This document shows, in pieces, positions 8,258 through 16,010 of a stretch of 64,000 nt of DNA. Positions within the stretch are counted from its first letter, which is position 1; the number at the start of each line of letters is the position of its first letter. A model generated the notes under the pieces. The model saw only the letters and a program-made list of their open reading frames with translations. It did no database searches and was not told the origin of the DNA. Position numbers and translations under genes: made by a program. The stretch is from Oleiharenicola lentus (GTDB lineage Bacteria > Verrucomicrobiota > Verrucomicrobiia > Opitutales > Opitutaceae), in NCBI RefSeq assembly GCF_004118375.1, contig NZ_SDHX01000001.1, positions 2,049,693 to 2,113,692 on the forward strand, read 5' to 3'.

Positions 8258-10519
8258 ATGACCAAGATTGACGATTTCTCCATGGAACTGGAGTTCACCC
8301 AAACCTACCGCAACAACATGCAATCCCATGTTGCCATCCGGGAGGCAAATTGCCTGCGGGTTCAATTTCCCGCGACCTTGGGTACGATTCAGGACGGCGA
8401 CCGGCTGGCCGGTCGCACCAACTGGGGCTGGGTTGGATTCTCCCCCCATAATGCCCCGCCGAACTGCGCCTATGGGTATTTCTGCCATGAGCAGAAAATC
8501 ATCGATGCCGTCGAGCGCGGAAACATCCCGATCGCCCAACGCGATGCGGTCATGGAGATGCTCCACTTCTGGAAGAAGGAAAATTCCAAGGCCAAGGTGG
8601 AGTCGGCCTTCACCCCGAAGATGCTGCCGGTGCTCTTCCGCGATGAGATCGTGCCGCTCCCTTATAATTTCAAGCCGATGATCGCCCAGCCGATCTATCG
8701 GATGGCGGGCGTCTTCGTCGACTACGAGAAGCTGGTTCGGCTGGGTCTGCCCGGACTCAAGCAGGAAGTGACGGAATACCGCGACAAGGCGAAAGCCTCA
8801 CAGGGCGACCATTTGCTGTTCGAGGGCCTGCTCATGGCCATCCAGGTGCTGGTCGACTCCTCCCTCCACTTCCAAAAGGAAGCCGAGGCCAAGGCGCAGG
8901 CCTGTTCGGATCCGGTCCGGGCCGAGCAGTTGAGAAAGTTGGCCGCGGTCCTGGGTTGGAATGCCGTGCGCAAGCCGGAGTCGTTCTACGAGGCCTTGCA
9001 GCTGTCATGGCTCTACACGCTCGTGAGCGGCTCGCTGGAGTTGGGCCGGATGGACGTCTATCTCGGCGATCTCTACGTGCACGACCTCGAGGCGGGTATC
9101 ATCACGGAACCGGAAGCGCTGTCCTTGATGCAGTCTCTCTGGAAGCTGATCAACCAGCTGTTCCGCGATGTCGATGGTCGGATCATCATCGGCGGCCGGG
9201 GCCGGCGCAACGAGGCCAATGCCGACCGGTTTGCCCTGCTGGCGCTCGAGACAACGCGGACCTACGGGCGGGCGATTCTGCCGCAGCTGACCCTGCGCTT
9301 CTATGAGGGCATGAATCCCCTCTTGATGGAACGCTCCCTTGAGCTGATCGGCGCCGGTCACACCTTCCCGCTGCTGTATAACGACGACGTTTTGGTTCCC
9401 GGCGTGGCCCATGCCTACGAAGTGACGGTCGAGGAGGCGGAGCAGTACATGCCCCTGGGCTGCGGGGAAATCGTTCTGGACCATGTTGGTTTTGGTACCC
9501 CGAGCGGCTCCCTCAACGTGTTGAAGGCCCTGGATGTAACCATGCGTGATGGCGTCGATCACATCATGAGCAAGCGCCTGGGCTTGCCGACCGGTGATTT
9601 GCGCGATTTCCGCACCTTCGAAGATTTCTTCGCCGCCTTCAAAAAGCAGCTGGCATTCTTCATCGAGATTCTGGCCGACCATGAGGAGCTGGAGTATGTC
9701 GAATCCGGCAAGCAGGCGTCTTATCTCTACCTCAGCCTGCTCTACGACGATTGCCTGCCGCGCGGAAAAGCCATCTTCTCCGGAGGCATCAAGTACCTGG
9801 GCGGCTCGCTCGAGTCCTTTGGCACGGTCAATGCCGCGGACAGCCTCACGGCGATCAAGAAACTGGTTTTCGATGACAAGGTGATCTCCGCCGAGCGGCT
9901 CATCCAGGCGTTGAACGCCAATTTCGTGGGCTTCGAGAAAGAGCGCCGCCTGATGATCGACTGCCCGAAATATGGCAACGACGATGCCTATGCGGATGAT
10001 ATCATGGTGGAATTGCACGAATTCATCTGCAACACCGTGCGCGACCAGCGAAAGCGCACGAACCTCGATTGGTACCTGAACGTGCTCATCAACAACAAGC
10101 AGAACACCATTCTGGGACGCTGGGTCGGAGCGACACCCGATGGACGCAAGGCGGGTGGACCCATGGCCAATGCGAACACCCCCGCGGGCGGAAACGACAA
10201 GAAGGGCATCACCGCCCTGATCAACTCGATCGTCAAACCGAGCCACGCGATCCACGCCGGGGCGGTCCAGAACATGCGGTTCGGGTATGATTTCTTCAGC
10301 AAGGACAAGGCCAAGCTGGAGGCGACCCTGACCACCTACTTCAAGAAGGGTGGGGCGCAGGCCATGATCACGGTGATCAACAAGGGGGATCTCGAACACG
10401 CGCTCGCCGAGCCCGAAAAGTACCAGGATCTCTTCGTCCGGATCGGCGGGTTTAGCGCCCGCTATATCGACCTGCCCAAGGATGTGCAGCTTGAGATCCT
10501 GAGCCGCAAGACCTACTGA
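8258..10519 (+). CDS. Glycyl radical enzyme, pyruvate formate-lyase-like, unknown substrate
   Basis: This 753-residue cytoplasmic protein has the PFL-like ten-stranded barrel fold. The radical glycine is Gly731 in RIGGFSARYIDL close to the C-terminus. The active-site cysteine is Cys402, followed by Gly403 and Glu404 (PLGCGEIVL). The C-x-E arrangement is that of eliminating and decarboxylating GREs such as diol dehydratases, where Glu acts as general base, and not the double Cys of true pyruvate formate-lyase. It is shorter than most diol dehydratases or choline lyase (about 790-850 residues). The activating enzyme is encoded 11 bp downstream. GRE proteins are destroyed by oxygen, so this step should be anaerobic. 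GH130 and two Gfo/Idh neighbours point to a sugar-derived substrate, possibly a polyol or deoxysugar. I cannot assign a characterised subgroup. Confidence 0.92.
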   Translation: MTKIDDFSMELEFTQTYRNNMQSHVAIREANCLRVQFPATLGTIQDGDRLAGRTNWGWVGFSPHNAPPNCAYGYFCHEQKIIDAVERGNIPIAQRDAVMEMLHFWKKENSKAKVESAFTPKMLPVLFRDEIVPLPYNFKPMIAQPIYRMAGVFVDYEKLVRLGLPGLKQEVTEYRDKAKASQGDHLLFEGLLMAIQVLVDSSLHFQKEAEAKAQACSDPVRAEQLRKLAAVLGWNAVRKPESFYEALQLSWLYTLVSGSLELGRMDVYLGDLYVHDLEAGIITEPEALSLMQSLWKLINQLFRDVDGRIIIGGRGRRNEANADRFALLALETTRTYGRAILPQLTLRFYEGMNPLLMERSLELIGAGHTFPLLYNDDVLVPGVAHAYEVTVEEAEQYMPLGCGEIVLDHVGFGTPSGSLNVLKALDVTMRDGVDHIMSKRLGLPTGDLRDFRTFEDFFAAFKKQLAFFIEILADHEELEYVESGKQASYLYLSLLYDDCLPRGKAIFSGGIKYLGGSLESFGTVNAADSLTAIKKLVFDDKVISAERLIQALNANFVGFEKERRLMIDCPKYGNDDAYADDIMVELHEFICNTVRDQRKRTNLDWYLNVLINNKQNTILGRWVGATPDGRKAGGPMANANTPAGGNDKKGITALINSIVKPSHAIHAGAVQNMRFGYDFFSKDKAKLEATLTTYFKKGGAQAMITVINKGDLEHALAEPEKYQDLFVRIGGFSARYIDLPKDVQLEILSRKTY

Positions 10520-10530
10520 GGCCCTCGCCT

Positions 10531-11439
10531 GTGAGCAAACGGGGCATCGTAACCGATATCCAACGGGCCTCCTTGCACGACGGCCCGGGAATCCGGACTA
10601 CGATCTTCCTCAAGGGGTGCCCGTTGCAATGCCTCTGGTGTCACAACCCAGAGGCGATTGCACCGCGACCGCAGCTCTTCTTTGCCGAAGAGCGCTGCGT
10701 GGCGTGCGGGTCCTGCGAGGCGGTCTGTCCCAACGGGGTCCATCACGTCGGGCCATCCGACCATGCGATCGAGTTCGGGCAATGTGCCACCTGCTCGCGG
10801 TGCGTCGATGAATGCAATGCGCGTGGCTTGAGGATCGTCGGCAAGGAGATGGACGCGGATGCCATCATGGCGGAGGTGTTGGCCGATGTGGAATTCTATC
10901 GCAATTCGGGCGGCGGGATGACGCTCAGCGGGGGGGAACCGCTCTACCAGCAGGCGTTCGCCCTGGAACTGTTGAATCGCGCCAAACAGATGAACATCCA
11001 CACCTGCGTCGAGACCTCGGGATTTGTCGCGGCGAAGAAGTTCGAGGCCGTGCTGCCCGCGGTGGATCTTTTGCTCTTCGATTACAAGGCCACGAAAGAT
11101 GAGGATCACCGTTCGTTTACCGGGGTTTCGAACGAGCTCATTCTGGCGAACCTCGACACCGCCTATCAGCGGGGGAATGATATCCTGCTCCGATGTCCGA
11201 TCGTGCCGGGGTTGAACGACACCGCGGAGCACTTCGCGGGAATCAGGGCGCTGGATGAAAAATACCCGCGCATACGCGGCATTGAGCTGATGCCGTATCA
11301 TGATTTCGGGAACAGCAAGCGGCCGAGTATCGGAATCGCCGAGGCATCTTCGCAGCTGCGCGTTCCGACCGCGACCGAACCGGGACAGTGGATCGAAGCC
11401 CTGAACGGGCTCGGTTGTCAGAAGGTGCGCATCGGATAA
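10531..11439 (+). CDS. Radical SAM glycyl-radical-enzyme activase with two ferredoxin-type clusters
   Basis: This 302-residue protein starts with GTG. The radical-SAM cluster motif CxxxCxxC is Cys30, Cys34 and Cys37. Two extra CxxCxxCxxxC sets follow, Cys56/59/62/66 and Cys85/88/91/95, a bacterial ferredoxin insert as in activases of diol-dehydratase-type GREs. MTLSGGEPLYQ is the SAM-binding GGE motif. It would abstract hydrogen from Gly731 of the GRE encoded directly upstream. The 11-bp spacing and the order GRE then activase are standard for these pairs. It ends 7 bp before the next Gfo/Idh gene, so all three are co-transcribed. Confidence 0.93.
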   Translation: MSKRGIVTDIQRASLHDGPGIRTTIFLKGCPLQCLWCHNPEAIAPRPQLFFAEERCVACGSCEAVCPNGVHHVGPSDHAIEFGQCATCSRCVDECNARGLRIVGKEMDADAIMAEVLADVEFYRNSGGGMTLSGGEPLYQQAFALELLNRAKQMNIHTCVETSGFVAAKKFEAVLPAVDLLLFDYKATKDEDHRSFTGVSNELILANLDTAYQRGNDILLRCPIVPGLNDTAEHFAGIRALDEKYPRIRGIELMPYHDFGNSKRPSIGIAEASSQLRVPTATEPGQWIEALNGLGCQKVRIG

Positions 11440-11446
11440 GGCCGGC

Positions 11447-12565
11447 ATGGAAGCCATTCGTCTTGGCGTCATCGGACTTGGCGTGATGGGCAAAGCCCAT
11501 GCGGCCAGTGTGGCGGCGGGGCATGTTCCCGGTCTGCAGCTGACCGCATTGGCCAAATGTGAATCGGCGGATTTCCTCGGGTCATCATCGGCCCGTTGTT
11601 TCCCATCGGCGGAGGCGCTGATTGAGTCCGCCGCGGTGGATGCCGTGCTGGTGGCCACACCTCATCCGACGCACAAAGATCTGTGCATTCGGGCCCTGCA
11701 AGCGGGGTTGCACGTCTTGGTGGAAAAGCCGGTGGGCATCCAGAAGAGTGATGTGGCGGCGATCTTGCAGGCGAGGCGCTCCGATTCCCAGGTGATGGCG
11801 GTCATGTTTCAGCAGAGAACCAATCCGATCTTCCAGCAGATCCGGGCCCTGGTGCAGGGTGGGGAACTCGGTGAAATTCGCCGTTTCAACTGGATTGTGA
11901 CCAATTGGTTTCGGCCGGCTGCGTACTATGCCACTTCCCCGTGGCGGGGTACCTGGGCGGGGGAGGGGGGCGGTCTGCTGTTGAATCAGTGCCCGCATCA
12001 ACTCGACCTCTGGCAATGGATCTTCGGCAGGCCGTGCCGAATCCGGGCCTTTTGTGGCTTTGGCCGCTATCACGACATCGAGGTTGAGGATGACGTAACC
12101 GCCTATTTGGAGTACGAGAACGGAACCTCCGGGGTGTTCATCGCCTCAACCGGCGAGTCACCTGGTACCAATCGCCTGGAAATTGTCGGGGAGCGCGGAC
12201 GGCTTGTTTACGAGAATGGCCAGTTGCAGCATCAGCAGAATGCGTCGGACATGACCGTCTTTTCCCGTCAGGCGTCGGCGCCTTTTGCCACTTTGCCTTG
12301 CGCGACGGTGCCACACCTGGCCGCTGATACGGGTGGTCGGCATGCGGATGTCATGGCCAACTTCGTGGCGGCGATTCGGCACGGGGGGCCATTGATCGCG
12401 GCGCTGCACGAGGGGGCCCATTCGCTCGAGTTGGCGAATGCGATGATCTTGTCGGCCTGGGAGAATCGCGCGGTCGATTTGCCGCTGGATGGCGAAAGAT
12501 ATGCCCGGGAGTTGGCGCAGCGGATCAAGAACTCGCGCGGCTTCAGATTGCCACGGGGTGGGTGA
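11447..12565 (+). CDS. Gfo/Idh/MocA family oxidoreductase
   Basis: This 372-residue cytoplasmic protein begins IRLGVIGLGVMGKAHA, a Rossmann NAD(P)-binding loop. LVEKPVG near residue 100 is the family's EKP motif, and GGGLLLNQCPHQLDLWQWIFG carries the conserved active-site Gly/His segment. It is the last gene of the + strand operon, starting 7 bp after the activase, so an oxidation or reduction linked to the GRE reaction is plausible. The stop codon at 12563-12565 is followed at once by the 156-bp repeat copy B, which may define the transcript end. The substrate is unknown. Confidence 0.88.
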   Translation: MEAIRLGVIGLGVMGKAHAASVAAGHVPGLQLTALAKCESADFLGSSSARCFPSAEALIESAAVDAVLVATPHPTHKDLCIRALQAGLHVLVEKPVGIQKSDVAAILQARRSDSQVMAVMFQQRTNPIFQQIRALVQGGELGEIRRFNWIVTNWFRPAAYYATSPWRGTWAGEGGGLLLNQCPHQLDLWQWIFGRPCRIRAFCGFGRYHDIEVEDDVTAYLEYENGTSGVFIASTGESPGTNRLEIVGERGRLVYENGQLQHQQNASDMTVFSRQASAPFATLPCATVPHLAADTGGRHADVMANFVAAIRHGGPLIAALHEGAHSLELANAMILSAWENRAVDLPLDGERYARELAQRIKNSRGFRLPRGG

Positions 12566-12721
12566 TAGCCCGAACATTTCACACCTGCTGGTGTGAATTG
12601 TTCGCCCTGTCGGGCCGACTCTGTCGGGGCAAACCGCGACTTGGTCGCTTTTCTTCGACTCGGCGTCGAAGAAAACGGATATTTTGTGATGGGTTTGGGA
12701 TCAATGGGTGAAAAATCCGGG
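12566..12721 (+). repeat. Structured interspersed repeat, full copy B (156 bp)
   Basis: This element starts TAGCCCGAAC immediately after the TGA of the upstream gene. It contains the GAACATTTCACACC stem with one mismatch in the right arm, then a CCCTGTCGGGCCGACTC segment, then a perfect 11-bp hairpin TTTTCTTCGAC-N5-GTCGAAGAAAA, and ends at TCCGGG. It is the same length as copy C and in the same orientation, with only about a dozen differences by eye. Together B and C flank the NUDIX gene as direct repeats. Confidence 0.85.
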
Positions 12722-12825
12722 ATAGGAACTTTGTCCGGAGCGAATAGGCGGTGCGAATCCGACATCATGCCTCGCCGATCTTGAATGATCTGGTCGAAGT
12801 GCGCCCGCCCACTCTCTGCGCAAAA

Positions 12826-13353
12826 TTATTCTCGGGCTGCGTTACTACGATAGTGGCGCCACGCTGACTGCATCGAGGGGAAGGCCAACTCCGCGGGATC
12901 AATCTGGGTAGCAGGTTTGATCACGAGGGCCGTGGTTTCTTCACCCGCAAACGCACCGCTGAAGCTGGGGACGCGCGCCCGAAAGAAAAGATCCAGCACG
13001 GGATAGCGGTAGCCGCCGTAGGCGTAAGTATTGGGTTGGGAGCAGAGAAAGGAGATATCCCTGATCTCGAGCCCGGTTTCTTCGCGTAGTTCGCGCCGCA
13101 GGCCGTCTTCGGCGGTTTCGCCGACATCGATGAAGCCGCCCGGAGGAGCCAGCATGCCCTTGCCGGGGTCATTCTGCCGCCGGATCAGCAGGACTTGGTT
13201 CGCATCGTCGAAGACGAAACATGCCGCCGCCGCGGCCGGGTTGATGAACCACTCGAACGCACAATCCTTACAGACGTGATGCTTGGGCGATCTTGCCGGA
13301 AAATTCGGTGACCCGCAGCGCGGGCAGAATTTGAGTACGGGAGTCACGGACAC
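12826..13353 (-). CDS. Zinc-ribbon NUDIX hydrolase (NADH pyrophosphatase-like)
   Basis: This 175-residue cytoplasmic protein probably starts with GTG at 13353. An N-terminal zinc ribbon is formed by Cys10, Cys13, Cys28 and Cys31. The Nudix box spans residues 73-95 (GFIDVGE then RELREETG), with the metal-binding glutamates intact. NudC-like relatives hydrolyse NADH, NAD-capped RNA or other nucleoside diphosphate compounds; this protein is shorter than NudC. It is unrelated in function to the sugar genes around it and is bracketed by repeat copies B and C, so it may be an independent housekeeping or inserted gene. Confidence 0.88.
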   Translation of the reverse strand: MSVTPVLKFCPRCGSPNFPARSPKHHVCKDCAFEWFINPAAAAACFVFDDANQVLLIRRQNDPGKGMLAPPGGFIDVGETAEDGLRRELREETGLEIRDISFLCSQPNTYAYGGYRYPVLDLFFRARVPSFSGAFAGEETTALVIKPATQIDPAELAFPSMQSAWRHYRSNAARE

Positions 13354-13384
13354 AAAGTCGCAGTTACAGGAAGCCGAAACAACT

Positions 13385-13540
13385 TAGCCCGAACATTTCA
13401 CACCTGCTGGTGTGGAATGTTCGCCCTGTCGGGCCGACTCGGTCGGGGCTAACCGCGACCTGGTCGCTTTTCTTCGACTCAGCGTCGAAGAAAACGGGTA
13501 TTTTGTCATAGGTTTTGGATCAAGGTGTGAAATATCCGGG
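13385..13540 (+). repeat. Structured interspersed repeat, full copy C (156 bp)
   Basis: This is a direct-repeat partner of copy B, with the same start (TAGCCCGAAC), the same two hairpins and the same end (TCCGGG). The 11-bp hairpin TTTTCTTCGAC-N5-GTCGAAGAAAA is perfect. Its right end abuts the stop codon of the convergently read aldolase gene (stop complement at 13541), and its left end lies 31 bp upstream of the NUDIX start. Confidence 0.85.
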
Positions 13541-14512
13541 TCAACTACGGCCGAGTGTGGAGAGGAATCGAGTCCCGGCACAGAATCCACCCAGCAGTTT
13601 GATGCGATCAACTACCTTGGGCACATAGCGGGAGGCGACGAACGCCTGCAGTCCGTTGTCCATCGCCGTGTTTTTCCAATCCTTGTGCTTTTTGTCCAGC
13701 TGCGCGAGATGGGCGGAGAAGTATTCCTGGGCCGCTTGCGACCTGAGCAAGAGGGACTCGCTGGACCAGTTGACTTTGGACACCCCGGCCTGAACGGCGG
13801 CCTGCAAGCTGGCGACGGGCAACCCGGAAGAACCGTGCAAGGCTATGCCAATGGGGCGTCCCGCCAACGCGGTGGCCCGTTTCTGGTGCGCGCCAACCGC
13901 CTCGGCGCTGAAGGTCGGGTAGCCATCGGAACCGAGTCCGTGCTGCGTGCCTACGCCGGGGGCCCACCAAGCGAGGTAGCCCGGATTGTTTTTCTCGGCG
14001 GCACCGAAGAGCGTATCGCAATCAGTCAAAGGCGACACGCCGGCGTCCACGCCGGCCTCCATCTCGAGCGTCAGCGGAAGATTCCTCTGCGTCGCGCTGG
14101 CGCACAATTTGCCAATGGCCGCGATGTTCTCCGCCGGTGTCATTTCCGAGGAATCGAGCGAGAGGGAGGAGAAACGAGGCATCGCCGATTCCAGAATCGC
14201 GGTCGTTTCGGGCCCCTTGATATGGTCGGTATGCAGGACCACGGGCACCTGCTGAAAAGTGGCGTGGTTGGCCAGCACGTTGAGCTCGGCATGATACCGG
14301 GAGAGCCCGAGCAGGGCATCCCCGGCACCGAAGCTGCGCCCCTTCAACTGCCAAAGGCTGGTTTCGATCATGATGGGAGCATCGCATTGGCGGGCGGCCT
14401 CGAGCACGTCGTATACGGAGGCGGGGCTGTCAGCGTTGACTGCGAGCACCGCATATTTGTGTTGGAGCGCATCGGCGATGAGCTCCCGGGTTTGGGTGGG
14501 GGTGAGGAGCAT
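13541..14512 (-). CDS. Class II aldolase of the fructose-bisphosphate/tagatose-bisphosphate aldolase family
   Basis: This 323-residue cytoplasmic protein starts with YAVLAVNADSPAS, as in FbaA/GatY/KbaY relatives. Zinc and active-site motifs are HTDH at 94-97, LEMEAGVD, HGSSG near 223, and KVNWSSE near 245, which replaces the usual KVNIDT phosphate-binding stretch. The family splits ketose (bis)phosphates into dihydroxyacetone phosphate and an aldehyde; IolJ does the same in inositol breakdown. It is the last gene of the seven-gene minus-strand operon that starts at 21698, 19 bp after the aldehyde dehydrogenase. The altered KVNWSSE motif suggests a substrate other than fructose 1,6-bisphosphate. 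Confidence 0.82.
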   Translation of the reverse strand: MLLTPTQTRELIADALQHKYAVLAVNADSPASVYDVLEAARQCDAPIMIETSLWQLKGRSFGAGDALLGLSRYHAELNVLANHATFQQVPVVLHTDHIKGPETTAILESAMPRFSSLSLDSSEMTPAENIAAIGKLCASATQRNLPLTLEMEAGVDAGVSPLTDCDTLFGAAEKNNPGYLAWWAPGVGTQHGLGSDGYPTFSAEAVGAHQKRATALAGRPIGIALHGSSGLPVASLQAAVQAGVSKVNWSSESLLLRSQAAQEYFSAHLAQLDKKHKDWKNTAMDNGLQAFVASRYVPKVVDRIKLLGGFCAGTRFLSTLGRS

Positions 14513-14531
14513 GATAGGTGGCGCCTAAACT

Positions 14532-15992
14532 CTAGATAGCAGTTTTGATGTGCTTGATTTTGAGATATTCGAACACCGCTTTGCGGGACAGCTCGACCCC
14601 GTAGCCGCTGTCCTTCCAGCCTGCGTAGGGACCGTAATTGGTGTTCACGGCGCCATGGTTCACGCAGACGGTGCCAGCTTCCAAAGCTTCCGAGATCTTC
14701 ACCGTGGCGGTGTGGTCCTTGGTAAAGAGGTAGGCGGCGAGGCCATAGGAAGTGTCGTTGGCCAGCGCGATGGCCTGCTCGTTGGTGTCGAATGCTTGGA
14801 AGGGAATCACCGGGCCAAAAGTCTCCTCTCGCATGACAAGCATGTCGGCGGAGCAACCGGTGAGGATGGTGGGCGGGAAATAGAGGCCTGCGGCGAACGC
14901 CGCGCCGGTGAGACGCTGGCCGCCGGTAACCAGTTTGGCGCCCTTCTGCACGGCGTCCTTCACATGAGCCAGAGAGGTCTTGGGGCCGCTGGCGGTGGCC
15001 ATGGGCCCGAGGTCTACCTTCGGATCGGTAATGCCGTCACCAATCGTCATCTTTTCCCCGATGGCCTTCAATTTCGCGACGAGCGCGTCGTGAATGGAGC
15101 GATGGGCATAGACGCGGTTCACGGAGCTGCAGGATTGACCGCAGTTCCTGAATCCCTTGTAGGCGATGATCTTCGCGGCGAGGTCGAGATCCGCATCGGA
15201 GCAGACAATGGCCGGACAGTGGCCGCCCAGTTCGAGGGACACCTTTTTGAGGAAAGGGGAGACGACCTGCATGATCCGTTTACCCACTTCGCTGGACCCG
15301 GTCATGGCGATCTTCTTGACCAACGGATGCTGCATGAGCGCCTCACCCAGCGAGGCGCCGGGGCCGTTGAGCACATTGATGACACCGGCCGGAATGCCGC
15401 CCTCGACGAGGGTCTGGCAGAAGGCGGTCGGCGACATCGGCGTGACCGTCGTGGGCTTGACGACCACCGTGCATCCTGTGGCCAGGGCCGGGCCGAGTTT
15501 CCAACTCAGCAGGGAGACCGGGTAGTTCCAAGGTGTGATGAGGGCGCAGACGCCCACCGGCTGATAAATGATGGAAGAACGGTAGGCGCGATCCTCGGTG
15601 GGGCTGATGACGCCCTCGATGCGGACGCCCTCGGCGGCGTAGTAGTCCAGGGTGTCGCAGGAGCCGCCGATCTCCGAAACCGACTGGGCGAGCGGTTTAC
15701 CCTGCTCCAGCGCCATGAGGCGGCCGATGTGGTCGGCGCGCGTGCGCACATAGCCCGTTGCCTTGGTGATGATCTTCTGGCGCTCGTAGGCGGTAAGTGC
15801 GGCCCAAACGGGAAACGCGCTTTGCGCGGAGCCGACGGCCCGGTCGACATCCGCTTGACCGGCCTTGGCAATCTGGCCAATCGGCTCACCGGTGGCCGGA
15901 GACTTGATGGTGAAGGTCGCGCCATCAGCAGCGGGGCACGGTCGGCCGTCGATGAGGTTGCGGATTTCGTGGATGGTTTCAGTAAGTGGCAT
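14532..15992 (-). CDS. NAD(P)-dependent aldehyde dehydrogenase
   Basis: This 486-residue cytoplasmic enzyme has a complete active site: Asn156 in PWNYP, Glu254 in LELGG, and Cys288 in GQSCSS. TGSSEVGKRI is the NAD-binding helix. It resembles the succinate-semialdehyde/lactaldehyde dehydrogenase group, which oxidises small aldehydes to acids. It is encoded between the MDR dehydrogenase and the aldolase, consistent with oxidising an aldehyde made by the aldolase or by alcohol oxidation. The substrate is not determinable here. Confidence 0.88.
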   Translation of the reverse strand: MPLTETIHEIRNLIDGRPCPAADGATFTIKSPATGEPIGQIAKAGQADVDRAVGSAQSAFPVWAALTAYERQKIITKATGYVRTRADHIGRLMALEQGKPLAQSVSEIGGSCDTLDYYAAEGVRIEGVISPTEDRAYRSSIIYQPVGVCALITPWNYPVSLLSWKLGPALATGCTVVVKPTTVTPMSPTAFCQTLVEGGIPAGVINVLNGPGASLGEALMQHPLVKKIAMTGSSEVGKRIMQVVSPFLKKVSLELGGHCPAIVCSDADLDLAAKIIAYKGFRNCGQSCSSVNRVYAHRSIHDALVAKLKAIGEKMTIGDGITDPKVDLGPMATASGPKTSLAHVKDAVQKGAKLVTGGQRLTGAAFAAGLYFPPTILTGCSADMLVMREETFGPVIPFQAFDTNEQAIALANDTSYGLAAYLFTKDHTATVKISEALEAGTVCVNHGAVNTNYGPYAGWKDSGYGVELSRKAVFEYLKIKHIKTAI

Positions 15993-16010
15993 GGCGAAAA
16001 AGGAATCGGA

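Noticed and set aside
8321-8342. AATCCCATGTTGCCATCC inside the glycyl radical enzyme gene, resembling the operator
   Set aside because: It lacks the inverted GGGATG half site and lies inside coding sequence.
9005-10399. A 464-codon open frame on the - strand inside the glycyl radical enzyme gene
   Set aside because: The + strand frame has a full set of active-site motifs; the antisense translation shows none.
10531-11439. Radical SAM protein with extra clusters as a possible anaerobic sulfatase maturase
   Set aside because: The gene directly follows a glycyl radical enzyme, begins with the GRE-activase N-terminal motif (HDGPGIRTTIFLKGCPLQC), and has ferredoxin CxxCxxCxxxC inserts of the activase type instead of the C-terminal SPASM arrangement.
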